A stretch of DNA of 32,203 nt from Neomoorella sulfitireducens (GCF_024733845.1 NZ_JANRHG010000020.1:1-32203); one strand, 5' to 3'; positions 7,754-16,164 are shown, counted from the stretch's first letter. The notes: generated by a model not told the origin, from the sequence alone. Numbers and translations: made by a program.

Positions 7754-7946
7754 TTAGGTCAATATAACTTCTTCACGGCGATCTTTGACGCTTTCTCCGT
7801 TGTATTCCTTTAACCCCCCCCCCTTACAACCAAATTTCTTACTTCAAACCGTCCGGGCACGGCGGCGGAATTCCCGCAGCACCTTTTCTTCCTGGGCCAC
7901 AGCAAGTTCAATTTCTTCGGAACTGCTGTTGATATCCAGGTAATAT
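7754..7946 (-). pseudogene. Two unidentified C-terminal coding remnants
   Basis: Two short minus-strand stretches look like genuine protein tails. One, at about 7946-7844, ends SEEIELAVAQEEKVLREF and then a basic tail RRRARTV and stop. The other, at about 7813-7754, reads LKEYNGESVKDRREEVILT and stop. Neither has a start codon with a ribosome binding site. They are separated by a G-rich run (9 Gs). They follow the PfkB kinase on the same strand, so they may be debris of one or two genes that once continued that operon. I do not recognise the family. Confidence 0.3.
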
Positions 7947-7959
7947 CATCATTTGCTCC

Positions 7960-8985
7960 TTATGTTGCTAATTTAGCCACTTCTTCTTTTGTCGGCAAAG
8001 CCGGTATCACGCCGGTTCGGGTGCAGGTAAGGGCCGCGGCAACGATGCCCCAGCGACCCAACCGCTCTATCCAGGAGGGAGCCAACGCCTCAACGTTCAG
8101 TCCCTGGCGAATGGCTTCAGCCATCACCACCAGCATGCCGGCCATGAATGCATCCCCGGCACCCGTAGTATCCACAGCGTTTACTGGTAGGGCTGGTATC
8201 TCTACCGGCAGCCCTTGCCGGTACAGGACAGCCCCGGCCGCGCCCCGGGTAACAGCGATTAGCCGTGGCCCCTTCACCCCGGTACATTGGTCCGTGGATA
8301 ACTCCCCGGAGAATAGTTTCCCGGACAGAAGCGCCTCTATACCATCGGCCAGAATCGAACAACCTGTCAAAAATGCTAGCTCCTCTTCATTGAGCTTGAT
8401 AATATCCGCTTTTGCGGCTGCTTGCAGGATCTTTTCCCTGGCCGTCTCCCGGTCCGGCCAGAGGGAAAGGCGTAAGTTGGGGTCAAAGGAGATAATCGCC
8501 CCGGCCGCCCGGGCCAGCCGTACCGCCTCCATAGTGGCGCTCCTGGCCGGTTCCACCGTTAGTGAAACGGAACTGAAGTGGAGGATACGGGTCTCCTCAA
8601 GTACTTCGGGCGGCAGTTCGCCGGGGGCCAGCCTCGTATCGGCTGTCCCGTGGCGAAAGAAGACAAACTCCGGCACCGCCTTTTCGTTCAAGGCCACAAA
8701 AACCAGGGTAGTATTGGCCTCGTCATCACGTAGCAGTCCCCGGGTGTCCACACCATTCTCTTCCAGGGCCTGCTGCAAATAATCACCGAAGGCGTCCCGG
8801 CCCACCTTACCGATGAAACCGGCGCGGCCGCCCAGGCGCGCCACCCCTACGGCTACATTGGCCGGCCCGCCGCCGGCAGCACAGCGAAAATCAGTCACTT
8901 CCGCCAGGGGAAAACCTTTGGGGCTGCCCACGAAATCAATTAAAATCTCACCTATGGAGACAACATCGAGGTTTTTGGCTGGCAT
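7960..8985 (-). CDS. PfkB-family carbohydrate kinase, probably fructokinase
   Basis: A 341-residue ribokinase-fold kinase. The N-terminal VSIGEILIDF and the GGGPANVAVGVARLGG signature (about 38-53) are typical of fructokinases. The PfkB signature 2 DTTGAGDAF lies at about 272-280, with the catalytic base aspartate D278. It would phosphorylate a sugar with ATP in the cytosol. I chose the ATG at 8985, eight bases after GGGGG; a TTG fifteen bases upstream overlaps that site. It is the only intact gene in a minus-strand stretch otherwise made of remnants, including a sugar permease piece, so it may be the survivor of a sugar-uptake operon. A short extra loop (about 222-237) makes it slightly longer than usual. 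A different sugar or glycerate as substrate is possible. Confidence 0.8.
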   Translation of the reverse strand: MPAKNLDVVSIGEILIDFVGSPKGFPLAEVTDFRCAAGGGPANVAVGVARLGGRAGFIGKVGRDAFGDYLQQALEENGVDTRGLLRDDEANTTLVFVALNEKAVPEFVFFRHGTADTRLAPGELPPEVLEETRILHFSSVSLTVEPARSATMEAVRLARAAGAIISFDPNLRLSLWPDRETAREKILQAAAKADIIKLNEEELAFLTGCSILADGIEALLSGKLFSGELSTDQCTGVKGPRLIAVTRGAAGAVLYRQGLPVEIPALPVNAVDTTGAGDAFMAGMLVVMAEAIRQGLNVEALAPSWIERLGRWGIVAAALTCTRTGVIPALPTKEEVAKLAT

Positions 8986-9114
8986 AAAAACATCCCCCAA
9001 GGTAATAGAATTTTGCAGCGAAACAAGTCCTTTCTAATCTCATAACTTGTATATCGCAAGACTACCACAAACAGTTTTTTGGACATATAGATCATAAAAT
9101 ATGCCCAAAATCAA

Positions 9115-9180
9115 TTACCATGATTTAACGGCAGTGATATACATACATAGGACCAGAGAGGGGACCGGTGAAGGGACACC
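9115..9180 (-). pseudogene. Degenerate C-terminal remnant of a GH15-like gene
   Basis: On the minus strand this reads ...MYITAVKSW and stop. At the DNA level it matches the 3' end of the intact GH15 gene: both share TTAACGGCA, TGATATACAT and GGACCAGAG blocks in the same order and spacing (compare 10976-11025), with scattered substitutions and at least one indel. The intact gene ends MYIIAVKGMEV. It is therefore a decayed partial duplicate about 1.85 kb from its relative, in the same orientation. Confidence 0.6.
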
Positions 9181-9185
9181 AGTCT

Positions 9186-9752
9186 TTATTTAGGCACCCA
9201 AATTAGCTCCGCCACCTGCCGCGCCACCATCAGTTCCTCGTTGGTATCAATGGCCAGGATGGCCACACCCTTAAGGGCTGGGAAGACATCCGGATGCACG
9301 TTAGCAAGGACCAGGCTGCTGATGATGTTCGCCGCGAACCCTGCTTTGCCTGCTTCGACGGCGCTCTGGACCGCGCTGATATCCCCGGCAACTAAGATGA
9401 TATATTTCCCCGGGCACATGATGGTGGCCTGGAGGAGATCCACTGCCGCCGTTTTGACCATGGTGTCGGCTGCCAGGACCCCCGCAAAGGCAACCTCACC
9501 AGTCGGGGACGGTACAATTCCAGGGTCAGGGGGGCTTGGCGGTTATAAGCCCCCAACCCCAGCCTGGTTACCAGGCGGCCGGTGGGTACCTGGCGCCCGG
9601 CCCGCCAGGGGTTAACCGTGGGTTGTTCCCCTTGCCGGCCCAGCCGGTAGCCCTGGCGCCGCAGTTCCTTTTTTATGGCGATATTAACCTGGCGGGGCGA
9701 GAGTTCCAGGGTGCAATGGGGTGAGCCACCACGCCGGCAACGGTAAGATATT
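9186..9752 (-). pseudogene. Bacterial microcompartment shell protein (BMC domain), frameshifted
   Basis: The last 91 residues form a BMC domain resembling the first domain of PduT-type shell proteins: MVKTAAVDLLQATIMCPGKY, then LVAGDISAVQSAVEAG, SSLVLANVHPDVFPALKG and a C-terminal extension. The domain frame is open upstream to a stop at about 9543 (GEVAFAGVLAADT precedes the internal ATG at 9461), but contains no start codon, and that ATG has no ribosome binding site. The adjacent frame upstream (to about 9750) also looks coding and ends in APLTLELYRP at about 9510. Adding one C to the CCCC run near 9506-9509 would join the two as LYRPPTGEVAFAGV. So a one-base loss probably broke a longer gene. 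No other shell or cargo gene is in the window. Confidence 0.6.
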
Positions 9753-9834
9753 TTGCTGTTAAAATATATGTTATTAAAAAATGGCTCCATGATGAAGATT
9801 CCAATGGGTCTCAATCTGAAAAAGGTTTATTTTG

Positions 9835-9945
9835 TTCCTTTATTTGTGTTTGCGCTGGCACCCCCGATAATGACCGATGCGATGACGTTTAACTCCCAAC
9901 CCGTGCCGGTGGAAACAATCGAGTACCGCCTGTCTTATTTTACGC
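9835..9945 (-). pseudogene. Remnant of an RbsC-type sugar ABC transporter permease
   Basis: The minus strand between about 9945 and 9835 reads YSIVSTGTGWELNVIASV continuing IIGGASANTNKGTK and stop. This matches the conserved segment of ribose/xylose-type permeases (usually TGTGWELDVIAAVVIGG followed by a glycine-rich GGKG). Only about 30 residues remain, without a start. It lies just upstream of the broken BMC gene on the same strand and fits a former sugar uptake operon with the PfkB kinase. A plus-strand frame over this region (9753-9953) has no support. Confidence 0.55.
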
Positions 9946-9953
9946 TTACTTAA

Positions 9954-10117
9954 TAGTTAAAAAGACAGCCGCAACGGTTGCCTTACAATCTTTAATACCT
10001 TGGAGAAACTTTATTCTGTTTTATTAACTATTGCGCCATAAAGTATAGTTTAACGTCGGATTGGTAGAATGAGCCTTTGATAAACCTCTATCAAGCATTG
10101 CCACTACAAGTATTTAG
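9954..10117. other. AT-rich intergenic stretch, nothing identified
   Basis: Between the permease remnant and the vapBC operator I see no coding signal, hairpin or repeat that I can support on either strand. Confidence 0.4.
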
Positions 10118-10161
10118 ATGGTGTATAATACTTGCCCACTATACACCATTTATACTATAAT
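10118..10161 (+). promoter_or_regulatory. vapBC promoter with palindromic operator
   Basis: TTGCCC (10132-10137) and TATAAT (10156-10161) are 18 bases apart. A perfect 10-bp inverted repeat ATGGTGTATA (10118-10127) / TATACACCAT (10140-10149) straddles the -35 element. The arm centres are 22 bases apart, two helical turns. This is what a ribbon-helix-helix antitoxin would bind for autorepression. Confidence 0.7.
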
Positions 10162-10184
10162 GACACTGGAAGGAGGTAAATTTT

Positions 10185-10463
10185 ATGCCCCAAATCAAGA
10201 TGGTAAGACGCCAGTTGTATGTACCTGTTACCCTGAATAAAGAATTAAAAGAATTGTCCCGGCGCGCCAGGGTTTCTGAATCGGAAATCGTTCGCCGGGC
10301 GCTGATCATGTACCTCGAGCAGGAAAAGCGGCGTAATACACCTCCGGAAAAGAATCCGGTATTGAAGGCGATAGGAATTTTTGCTGGCAAAGCAAGTCCT
10401 TTTACAGCCAGCGAAAGGCATGATGATATAATATATGGCTCGGGGCATCCGGAGGCAAATTAA
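10185..10463 (+). CDS. vapB: Ribbon-helix-helix antitoxin (VapB/CopG type)
   Basis: A 92-residue protein with an N-terminal ribbon-helix-helix domain (about residues 8-48): the strand RRQLYVPVTL, then helices around LNKELKELSRRARVS and ESEIVRRALIMYLEQEKRR. The C-terminal half is the likely toxin-binding tail. The ATG follows GGAAGGAGG. Its TAA stop overlaps the toxin ATG by one base (TAATG), as in coupled toxin-antitoxin pairs. It would neutralise the PIN toxin and repress the operon through the palindrome upstream. The pair is on the plus strand, against the local gene direction, and sits among gene remnants, consistent with acquisition. Confidence 0.85.
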   Translation: MPQIKMVRRQLYVPVTLNKELKELSRRARVSESEIVRRALIMYLEQEKRRNTPPEKNPVLKAIGIFAGKASPFTASERHDDIIYGSGHPEAN

Positions 10464-10876
10464 TGAAAGTATTTGTTGATACAGGTTTATGGTTTGCTTA
10501 CCTGGTCCGAAGCGACCAGCATCATCACGAAGCCGCTCAGGTGATGGTATCCTTGCAAGCCGAAGGCACCCTGCTTGTAACTTCTGATTTGATCCTATCT
10601 GAAACTTATACTTTACTGATGCGCAAGTTAAATACAAAGGCAGCCCTGCAGTTTCTTGATATAATAAAACAGCAAGTTGAGGAAGGATTTACCGAAATAA
10701 TCTGGGTCGATAAGGAAATTCTGCAGGAAGCGCGTAGGCGCCTGGAGAAATTTTCCGATCTTTCCCTAACTTTAGCCGACGCTACCAGCGCCGCTATTTT
10801 GCGGCTTAACAACATCCCTCGTATCGCCACCTTCGACCGCCATTTCGAGATAATGAGGTTTTCTTCGCTTCCTTAA
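10463..10876 (+). CDS. vapC: PIN-domain ribonuclease toxin (VapC type)
   Basis: A 137-residue PIN domain of normal VapC length. The four acidic metal-binding residues are in place: D6 in VFVDTGLW, E47 in LSETYTL, D106 in LADATSA and D125 in ATFDRHF. Family members are Mg-dependent RNases that cut tRNA or rRNA when the antitoxin is lost. GGAGGCAAATTA precedes the ATG, which shares one base with the antitoxin stop. Nothing suggests inactivation. RNA target unknown. Confidence 0.85.
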   Translation: MKVFVDTGLWFAYLVRSDQHHHEAAQVMVSLQAEGTLLVTSDLILSETYTLLMRKLNTKAALQFLDIIKQQVEEGFTEIIWVDKEILQEARRRLEKFSDLSLTLADATSAAILRLNNIPRIATFDRHFEIMRFSSLP

Positions 10877-10890
10877 ACCTTAAGACTCTT

Positions 10891-10918
10891 CCGCCTCTGG
10901 CCTTGCCGGCAAGGCGGA
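10891..10918. terminator. Palindromic hairpin between vapC and the GH15 gene
   Basis: GCCTTGCC/GGCAAGGC at 10900-10915 is a perfect 16-base palindrome, with an alternative CCGCC/GGCGG pairing around it. It lies between two converging genes and may act as a bidirectional end, but there is no T tract. Confidence 0.35.
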
Positions 10919-10958
10919 GATGGTGCCAGGGCTTCATAGGCATGATGCTATTCTAATT

Positions 10959-12095
10959 TTAAACTTCCATGCCCTTAACGGCAATGATATACATGGCGTG
11001 GGACCAGAGGAGGGGTTTGGCGATGGGTCCCCAGCGCTCCAGCCAGTATTGGTAGTGGGCCTCGGAAGTAAGGTTTTCCGGCACCTGCTCCGGTAGGTAG
11101 CCGTTGGTATCGGCCCGGGCTTCCACCCAGACCAGGAGTTCCCTGGCCCGGTCTCCTTCCCCCTGCAGGCGGTAGTACCAGGCCAACCATGCAGTGAGGA
11201 GGAGCCACTGACCGCCGCCGTAGTAGGTATCTGCAGCGTAGCGTTTCACTCCACCGGCACAGAGCTCATCTTCAATCCTGGCCACCGTCGCTGCGAAGAC
11301 AGGATCATCCAGGCTGCAGAGGCCGAAGGGCACTCCCAGCCAGAGGAGGTTGGCATCAACGGCATCCTGACCGGCAAACTTGACCCAGTGATCGTCCCGG
11401 ATAAACTCCCTCCTGGCCAGTTCAGGCAGCTTTTCCAGTACATCTTCTACCTTTAAAGCCAGTCGTCCCGGATATTGCTCTCCTTTTGGCTCCCTGCCGT
11501 CGTCGTGGCATCCTGTTCTCCGGCCTTCATCTTCCAGCCAGGGTAAAATGGCCTTCAAACCTCCATATATGGCCGCCAGGGTGGAGGGGTGGCGGTACTC
11601 ACCGTATTCCTCCCAGCAGTCCAGGCAAGGGTGCTGCCAGAGGCCGGTGAGGTATCGCACCACCAGTTTAACGGCCCGCCAATAAACATCTTCCCAGGGG
11701 CCGCCGGCCCGCAGGTGGGCGGCCAGGCCCCAGAGGAAGGTGCCGTAGCCGTCCAGCTGGAAATTGCCCCAGGGCTCCCTGCCCTCTTCCCCGGTGAGGG
11801 TATAGCGGGTATGGAGGCAGTTGGTATCATCTATGGGCTGGCCCCGGGTTACGGCCGCCACGGCCCGTTCTACCTTATAGCCGTGGGCGATAATGGTGCG
11901 GGCGCCGAAGCGGTAAAACCCCCCGGCGGCTTCCCTTTCCCCCACCAGGTCCAGGGCGTGGGCGATAAAGGTCCCATCCCGCAGCCAGAAGTAATTATAG
12001 GGCGGGTAATCAGGAGCCGCCGGGAAGGCACCCGTCGAGGCCTGGTAGGCTTTCAATATATCTATGCTCCGGGCAAAAAGTTGACCTGCTTTCAT
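10959..12095 (-). CDS. Glycoside hydrolase family 15-like protein (glucoamylase/trehalase-like)
   Basis: A 378-residue (alpha/alpha)6-barrel-type protein. Landmarks are YNYFWLRDGTF (33-43), the DCWEEYGE stretch (159-166) that carries the probable catalytic acid, and GYLPEQVP with E336 as the probable catalytic base. It lacks a signal peptide, so it is probably cytosolic, acting on short alpha-glucosides, maltodextrin or trehalose. It is shorter than full GH15 glucoamylases (often 600 or more residues), lacking an N-terminal beta-sandwich. The ATG at 12095 is preceded by GGGGAGG. It follows pdxT on the same strand with a hairpin between. A degenerate copy of its 3' end lies at 9115-9180. Confidence 0.8.
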   Translation of the reverse strand: MKAGQLFARSIDILKAYQASTGAFPAAPDYPPYNYFWLRDGTFIAHALDLVGEREAAGGFYRFGARTIIAHGYKVERAVAAVTRGQPIDDTNCLHTRYTLTGEEGREPWGNFQLDGYGTFLWGLAAHLRAGGPWEDVYWRAVKLVVRYLTGLWQHPCLDCWEEYGEYRHPSTLAAIYGGLKAILPWLEDEGRRTGCHDDGREPKGEQYPGRLALKVEDVLEKLPELARREFIRDDHWVKFAGQDAVDANLLWLGVPFGLCSLDDPVFAATVARIEDELCAGGVKRYAADTYYGGGQWLLLTAWLAWYYRLQGEGDRARELLVWVEARADTNGYLPEQVPENLTSEAHYQYWLERWGPIAKPLLWSHAMYIIAVKGMEV

Positions 12096-12121
12096 GAAGC
12101 CTCCCCGGTAAATCTTCCTGT

Positions 12122-12148
12122 ACTAAAAGAAGGGCTGTCGCCAGCCCT
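12122..12148 (-). terminator. Terminator of pdxST
   Basis: On the minus strand AGGGCTG and CAGCCCT (12148-12131) form a 7-bp stem with a four-base loop, followed by TCTTTTAG. It begins right after the pdxT stop codon. Confidence 0.6.
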
Positions 12149-12149
12149 C

Positions 12150-12716
12150 TTATTTTATCATCTCCAGGAAATAGCGGTGTACTCGCAAATCATTAGTTAA
12201 TTCCGGGTGAAAGGCCGTCGCCAGGAGGTTCCCCTGGCGGGCCATGACGGTCTTACCCATAAAAGTGGCCAGGGATTCCGCCGGGGGCTCTACCCTCTCC
12301 AGGTAGGGAGCGCGGATAAAGACGGCATGGAAGGGCTCCTCCCCCAGGACGGGGATCTCCAGGTCAACCTCAAAGCTGTCCACCTGGCGGCCAAAGGCAT
12401 TGCGCTGGACACTCACGTGCATCAGTCCCAGCCGGGGCTGGTCGCTGCCGATTATATCCCTGGCCAGGAGCACCATCCCGGCGCAGGTGCCAAAGAGCGG
12501 CATCCCTGCCGCCGCCAGTTCCCGGATGGGCTCCAGAAGGTTGAAGTCTACCATTAGCTTGCCGATGGTCGTACTCTCGCCGCCCGGTATGATCAGCCCG
12601 TCAATACCTTCCAGTTGCCTTTCCCGCCGGATCTCTACACCCTCAACACCCAGGGCCGCCAGGGAGGCAATATGCTCCCGGAAGGCGCCCTGCATGGCCA
12701 GTACGCCGATTTTCAT
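12150..12716 (-). CDS. pdxT: Pyridoxal 5'-phosphate synthase glutaminase subunit
   Basis: A 188-residue class I glutamine amidotransferase subunit. The signature GGESTTIG is at 45-52, the nucleophile cysteine C78 in FGTCAGM, and the His-Glu pair in AFHPELTND near the C-terminus. It hydrolyses glutamine and channels ammonia to PdxS for direct (DXP-independent) synthesis of PLP from ribose 5-phosphate and glyceraldehyde 3-phosphate. It lies 18 bases downstream of pdxS. The PLP made would serve, among others, the two aminotransferases in this window. Confidence 0.97.
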   Translation of the reverse strand: MKIGVLAMQGAFREHIASLAALGVEGVEIRRERQLEGIDGLIIPGGESTTIGKLMVDFNLLEPIRELAAAGMPLFGTCAGMVLLARDIIGSDQPRLGLMHVSVQRNAFGRQVDSFEVDLEIPVLGEEPFHAVFIRAPYLERVEPPAESLATFMGKTVMARQGNLLATAFHPELTNDLRVHRYFLEMIK

Positions 12717-12734
12717 TTTTATCTCGCCTCGCTA

Positions 12735-13622
12735 TTACCAGCCGCGTTCCTGCATGCGTTCTTCCTGTCTAATAGTGGCAATGTCCAGCCCGGGCATGGC
12801 TTCACCAAGGTCTTTCGATACCTCGGCCAGGACTTCCGGTTCCCGGAAGTGGGTAGTGGCGGCGACAATGGCCCGCGCCCGCTTCATGGGATCGCTGGAT
12901 TTAAAAATACCGGAACCGACAAAGATGCCGTCGGCGCCCAGCTGCATCATTAATGCTGCGTCGGCCGGAGTGGCGATACCGCCGGCGGCAAAGTTGACTA
13001 CAGGCAACCGTCCCAGTTCCTTAACCTGTTTGACCAGTTCATAGGGAGCCTGGATTTCCTTGGCAAAGGTCATTAATTCCTCATCGGGCAGGTTTTGCAA
13101 CCGCCGGATCTCGCTCATTACCCGGCGCATATGCCGCACGGCTTCCACGACATTGCCGGTACCGGGCTCACCCTTAGTGCGGATCATGGCCGCTCCTTCG
13201 CCGATGCGCCTTAAAGCCTCGCCGAGATTGCGGGCACCGCAGACAAAGGGTACTTTGAATTCGTGCTTATTGATATGAAATTCTTCATCCGCCGGGGTTA
13301 GCACTTCGCTTTCATCGATATAATCGACGCCCAGGGCTTCCAAAATCTGCGCCTCCACGAAATGGCCGATCCTGGCCTTGGCCATCACCGGGATGGTTAC
13401 GGCGTCCATAATCCGTAAGATAACCGTAGGGTCGGCCATGCGGGCCACCCCGCCGGCAGCGCGGATGTCGGCCGGTACCCGTTCCAGGGCCATCACGGCG
13501 CAGGCCCCGGCTTCTTCGGCAATTTTAGCCTGTTCCGGGGTGGTGACGTCCATGATGACGCCGCCTTTCAACATCTCCGCTAGGCCTTTTTTTACCGTCC
13601 AGGTTCCCTTTTCTGTTGCCAT
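12735..13622 (-). CDS. pdxS: Pyridoxal 5'-phosphate synthase synthase subunit
   Basis: A 295-residue TIM-barrel synthase, the normal length. The substrate-binding lysines are K82 in [10 protein letters not shown] and K150 in [11 protein letters not shown]; the phosphate-binding [15 protein letters not shown] and [12 protein letters not shown] segments are in the C-terminal half. It forms dodecamers decorated with PdxT. The ATG follows GGGGGGAA. It is transcribed from its own promoter in the gap after gyrA. Confidence 0.98.
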   Translation of the reverse strand: MATEKGTWTVKKGLAEMLKGGVIMDVTTPEQAKIAEEAGACAVMALERVPADIRAAGGVARMADPTVILRIMDAVTIPVMAKARIGHFVEAQILEALGVDYIDESEVLTPADEEFHINKHEFKVPFVCGARNLGEALRRIGEGAAMIRTKGEPGTGNVVEAVRHMRRVMSEIRRLQNLPDEELMTFAKEIQAPYELVKQVKELGRLPVVNFAAGGIATPADAALMMQLGADGIFVGSGIFKSSDPMKRARAIVAATTHFREPEVLAEVSKDLGEAMPGLDIATIRQEERMQERGW

Positions 13623-13673
13623 CTATGTTCCCCCCATTGCTACACTCTTCGACCGTTCTGGATGCACAGCTTC

Positions 13674-13702
13674 ATTCTACTACAGGGTACCCCCTGAAGC
13701 AA
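13674..13702 (-). promoter_or_regulatory. pdxST promoter with palindromic spacer
   Basis: TTGCTT (13702-13697) and TAGAAT (13679-13674) are 17 bases apart on the minus strand. The spacer contains CAGGG-GGTA-CCCTG, a 5-bp inverted repeat around a 4-base centre that could be an operator. Confidence 0.65.
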
Positions 13703-13743
13703 ATCTTTTAATATGACCTTATTTTTCCAGCGATATTTAAATT

Positions 13744-16164
13744 TTATTGAACACGGGCTATGGCTACCACCCGGTCGTTTTGTTCCAGGCGCATCAGGGT
13801 AACACCCTGGGTATTGCGGCCCTGGCGCGATATGTCTTCCACTCCCAGGCGGATGAGAATCCCGTCGGCCGAAATCAGCATCAGTTCGTCCTCCTGGGTG
13901 ACAACGGCCACGGCTGCTACCGGACCGGTTCGTCCGGTAACGTTCATGGTGATGATACCTTTACCACCCCGGCTCTGGGTACGGTACTCTTCCAGGGGAG
14001 TCCTCTTGCCAAAACCATTGGCGGAAACAACAACCAGCTCAGCCCCCTCTTTAACCCTTACCAGGCCGACAACCTCATCCCCTTCCTCCAGGGTAATGCC
14101 CTTTACGCCGCGGGCAGCCCGTCCTATAGGACGCACTTCCTCTTCGTCAAAGCGGATGGCCTTACCCTGGCGCGTCACCAGGATAACTTCGTGCTTGCCC
14201 TCAGTACGCAGGACACCGATGAGTTCATCCCCAGTGTCCAGGCCTATGGCAATAAGGCCGTCCCGGCGCGAGGTATGGAATTCAGATAGGGTAGTCTTCT
14301 TAACCGTGCCGTACCTGGTAGCCATGAAGAGATAGGCTTCTTCATCCAGGTCGCGGATAGGGATGACGGCGGTTATGGTTTCTCCCTTGCTCAGATAAAT
14401 TAAATTAACCAGCGGTGTCCCCCGGGCCTGGCGTCCGGCTTCGGGAATCTCATGCCCCCTCAGGCGAAAGACGCGGCCCTGGTTGGTAAAGAAAAGGAGA
14501 TAATGATGGGTGGTGGTAACAAAGATATCCTGGACAAAATCTTCTTCCCTGGTACCCATGGCCTGGATACCGCGGCCGCCCCTTTTCTGGCTGCGGTAAG
14601 TATCGACTGGCTGGCGTTTGATATAGCCGCGGTGGGACAGGGTAACGACGATATCCTCCCTGGCAATAAGATCTTCTATTTCAATGTTTTCTTCCTCCAG
14701 CATAATTTGCGTGCGGCGGGGATCGGCAAATTTATTCTTATATTCCTGGAGTTCATCCCTGATAATGCCGTAAACCATAGCCTCATTGCCCAGGACTTCT
14801 TTTAGGTAAGAAATTCGTTTCTGCAGTTCCTGCCATTCTTCCTCCAGTTTTTCCCTTTCCAGGGCCGTCAGGCGACCCAGGCGCATATCGACAATGGCTT
14901 TAGCCTGCCTGTCGCTTAAAGAAAAACGTTCCATTAAACCCCGGCAGGCTTCAGGTTCATTGGGGGACTGGCGAATAATCTTGATTACTTCATCGAGAAA
15001 TTGGATGGCAATGCGCAGGCCGGCAACGATATGGGCCCGGGCTTCGGCCTGCTCCAGGAGGTAGCGCGTACGCCTGGTAATTACTTCTTTCTGATGTTCC
15101 AGGTAGAGGGTCAGCATTTCCCGCAGGTTAAGAACCCGTGGCCGCCCGTCCACCAGGGCCAGCATAATAACCCCGAAATTCTCCTGCAGCTGGGTGTGTT
15201 TATAGAGCTGGTTGAGAATCACCCTGGGCTGGACGTCCCGGCGCAATTCGATGACGATGCGCATCCCCGTCCGGTCGGACTCATCCCGCAGGTCGGTAAT
15301 GCCGTCGATCTTTTTCTCCCGCACCAGCTCGCCAATAGTTTCCACCAGGCGGGCCTTGTTAACTTGGTAGGGAATTTCCGTCACCACAATCTGGCTTTTA
15401 CCGTTGCTCAGGGTTTCTATCTGGGCTTTGGCCCGCATCTTGATGCTGCCCCGCCCGGTCCGGTAGGCATTTTTAATTCCTTCCCGGCCGATTATCAGGC
15501 CCCCGGTAGGAAAGTCCGGTCCTTTGATAATCCGGGTCAGGTCTTTGAGTTCGGCCTCCGGATGGTCAATAAGGTAAACCAGGGCATCGATTACTTCGCC
15601 CAGGTTGTGGGGCGGGATATTTGTTGCCATACCTACGGCAATACCCGCCGACCCGTTAACTAAAAGCTGGGGGATCCGTGCCGGGAGCACTACCGGCTCT
15701 TTGAGACTGCCGTCGTAGTTATCGATAAAGTCAACGGTATCTTTTTCAATATCGGCCAGCATGGCCAGGGCGATTTTCGCCAGCCGGGCTTCGGTATAAC
15801 GCATGGCTGCAGCCGAGTCACCGTCAATAGAACCGAAGTTACCGTGGCCGTCTACCAGGGGATAACGGCAGGCAAAATCCTGGGCCAGGCGAACCATGGT
15901 TTCATAAACAGCAGCATCGCCGTGGGGATGGTAACGGGCCAGTACCGTACCTACCACTACGGCCGACTTTTTATGGGGCTTATCCGGGGTCAACCCCTCT
16001 TCATACATGGCATAAAGGATACGCCGGTGGACCGGCTTCAAGCCATCGCGGACATCAGGCAAAGCTCTCCCTACAATTACGCTCATCGCATAGTCAATGT
16101 AGGAGCGCTTCATTTCCTCTTCTAAATTTACTTCCAAAATCTTGCCGCCGGCTTCCAGGGCCAA
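13744..16164 (-). CDS. gyrA: DNA gyrase subunit A
   Basis: An 806-residue type IIA topoisomerase A subunit. The catalytic tyrosine is Y123 in AAMRYTEAR, after the QRDR segment [11 protein letters not shown] (78-88). The tower/coiled-coil region is central, and the C-terminal beta-pinwheel has repeated blades and a GyrA-box-like RGGKGI. With GyrB it introduces negative supercoils. The TTG start at 16164 has AAGGTGAT upstream; the next in-frame Met is 17 residues inside the conserved N-terminus, so TTG is favoured. The QRDR has Ala where E. coli has Ser83. It follows gyrB but has its own promoter. Confidence 0.97.
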   Translation of the reverse strand: MALEAGGKILEVNLEEEMKRSYIDYAMSVIVGRALPDVRDGLKPVHRRILYAMYEEGLTPDKPHKKSAVVVGTVLARYHPHGDAAVYETMVRLAQDFACRYPLVDGHGNFGSIDGDSAAAMRYTEARLAKIALAMLADIEKDTVDFIDNYDGSLKEPVVLPARIPQLLVNGSAGIAVGMATNIPPHNLGEVIDALVYLIDHPEAELKDLTRIIKGPDFPTGGLIIGREGIKNAYRTGRGSIKMRAKAQIETLSNGKSQIVVTEIPYQVNKARLVETIGELVREKKIDGITDLRDESDRTGMRIVIELRRDVQPRVILNQLYKHTQLQENFGVIMLALVDGRPRVLNLREMLTLYLEHQKEVITRRTRYLLEQAEARAHIVAGLRIAIQFLDEVIKIIRQSPNEPEACRGLMERFSLSDRQAKAIVDMRLGRLTALEREKLEEEWQELQKRISYLKEVLGNEAMVYGIIRDELQEYKNKFADPRRTQIMLEEENIEIEDLIAREDIVVTLSHRGYIKRQPVDTYRSQKRGGRGIQAMGTREEDFVQDIFVTTTHHYLLFFTNQGRVFRLRGHEIPEAGRQARGTPLVNLIYLSKGETITAVIPIRDLDEEAYLFMATRYGTVKKTTLSEFHTSRRDGLIAIGLDTGDELIGVLRTEGKHEVILVTRQGKAIRFDEEEVRPIGRAARGVKGITLEEGDEVVGLVRVKEGAELVVVSANGFGKRTPLEEYRTQSRGGKGIITMNVTGRTGPVAAVAVVTQEDELMLISADGILIRLGVEDISRQGRNTQGVTLMRLEQNDRVVAIARVQ

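Noticed and set aside
9001-9114. Promoter for the PfkB kinase
   Set aside because: Several TTG- and TAT-rich hexamers occur, but none pair at a good spacing, so no promoter is called.
9753-9953. Plus-strand 66-codon reading frame with a hydrophobic middle
   Set aside because: It lacks a ribosome binding site and lies opposite a recognisable permease remnant, so it is a shadow frame.
12400-13044. Long plus-strand frame opposite pdxT/pdxS
   Set aside because: Its serine/arginine/proline-rich composition is that of an antisense shadow of GC-rich coding DNA; pdxST are certain.
14452-15663. Plus-strand frames opposite gyrA
   Set aside because: Composition and position show antisense shadows; gyrA is unambiguous.
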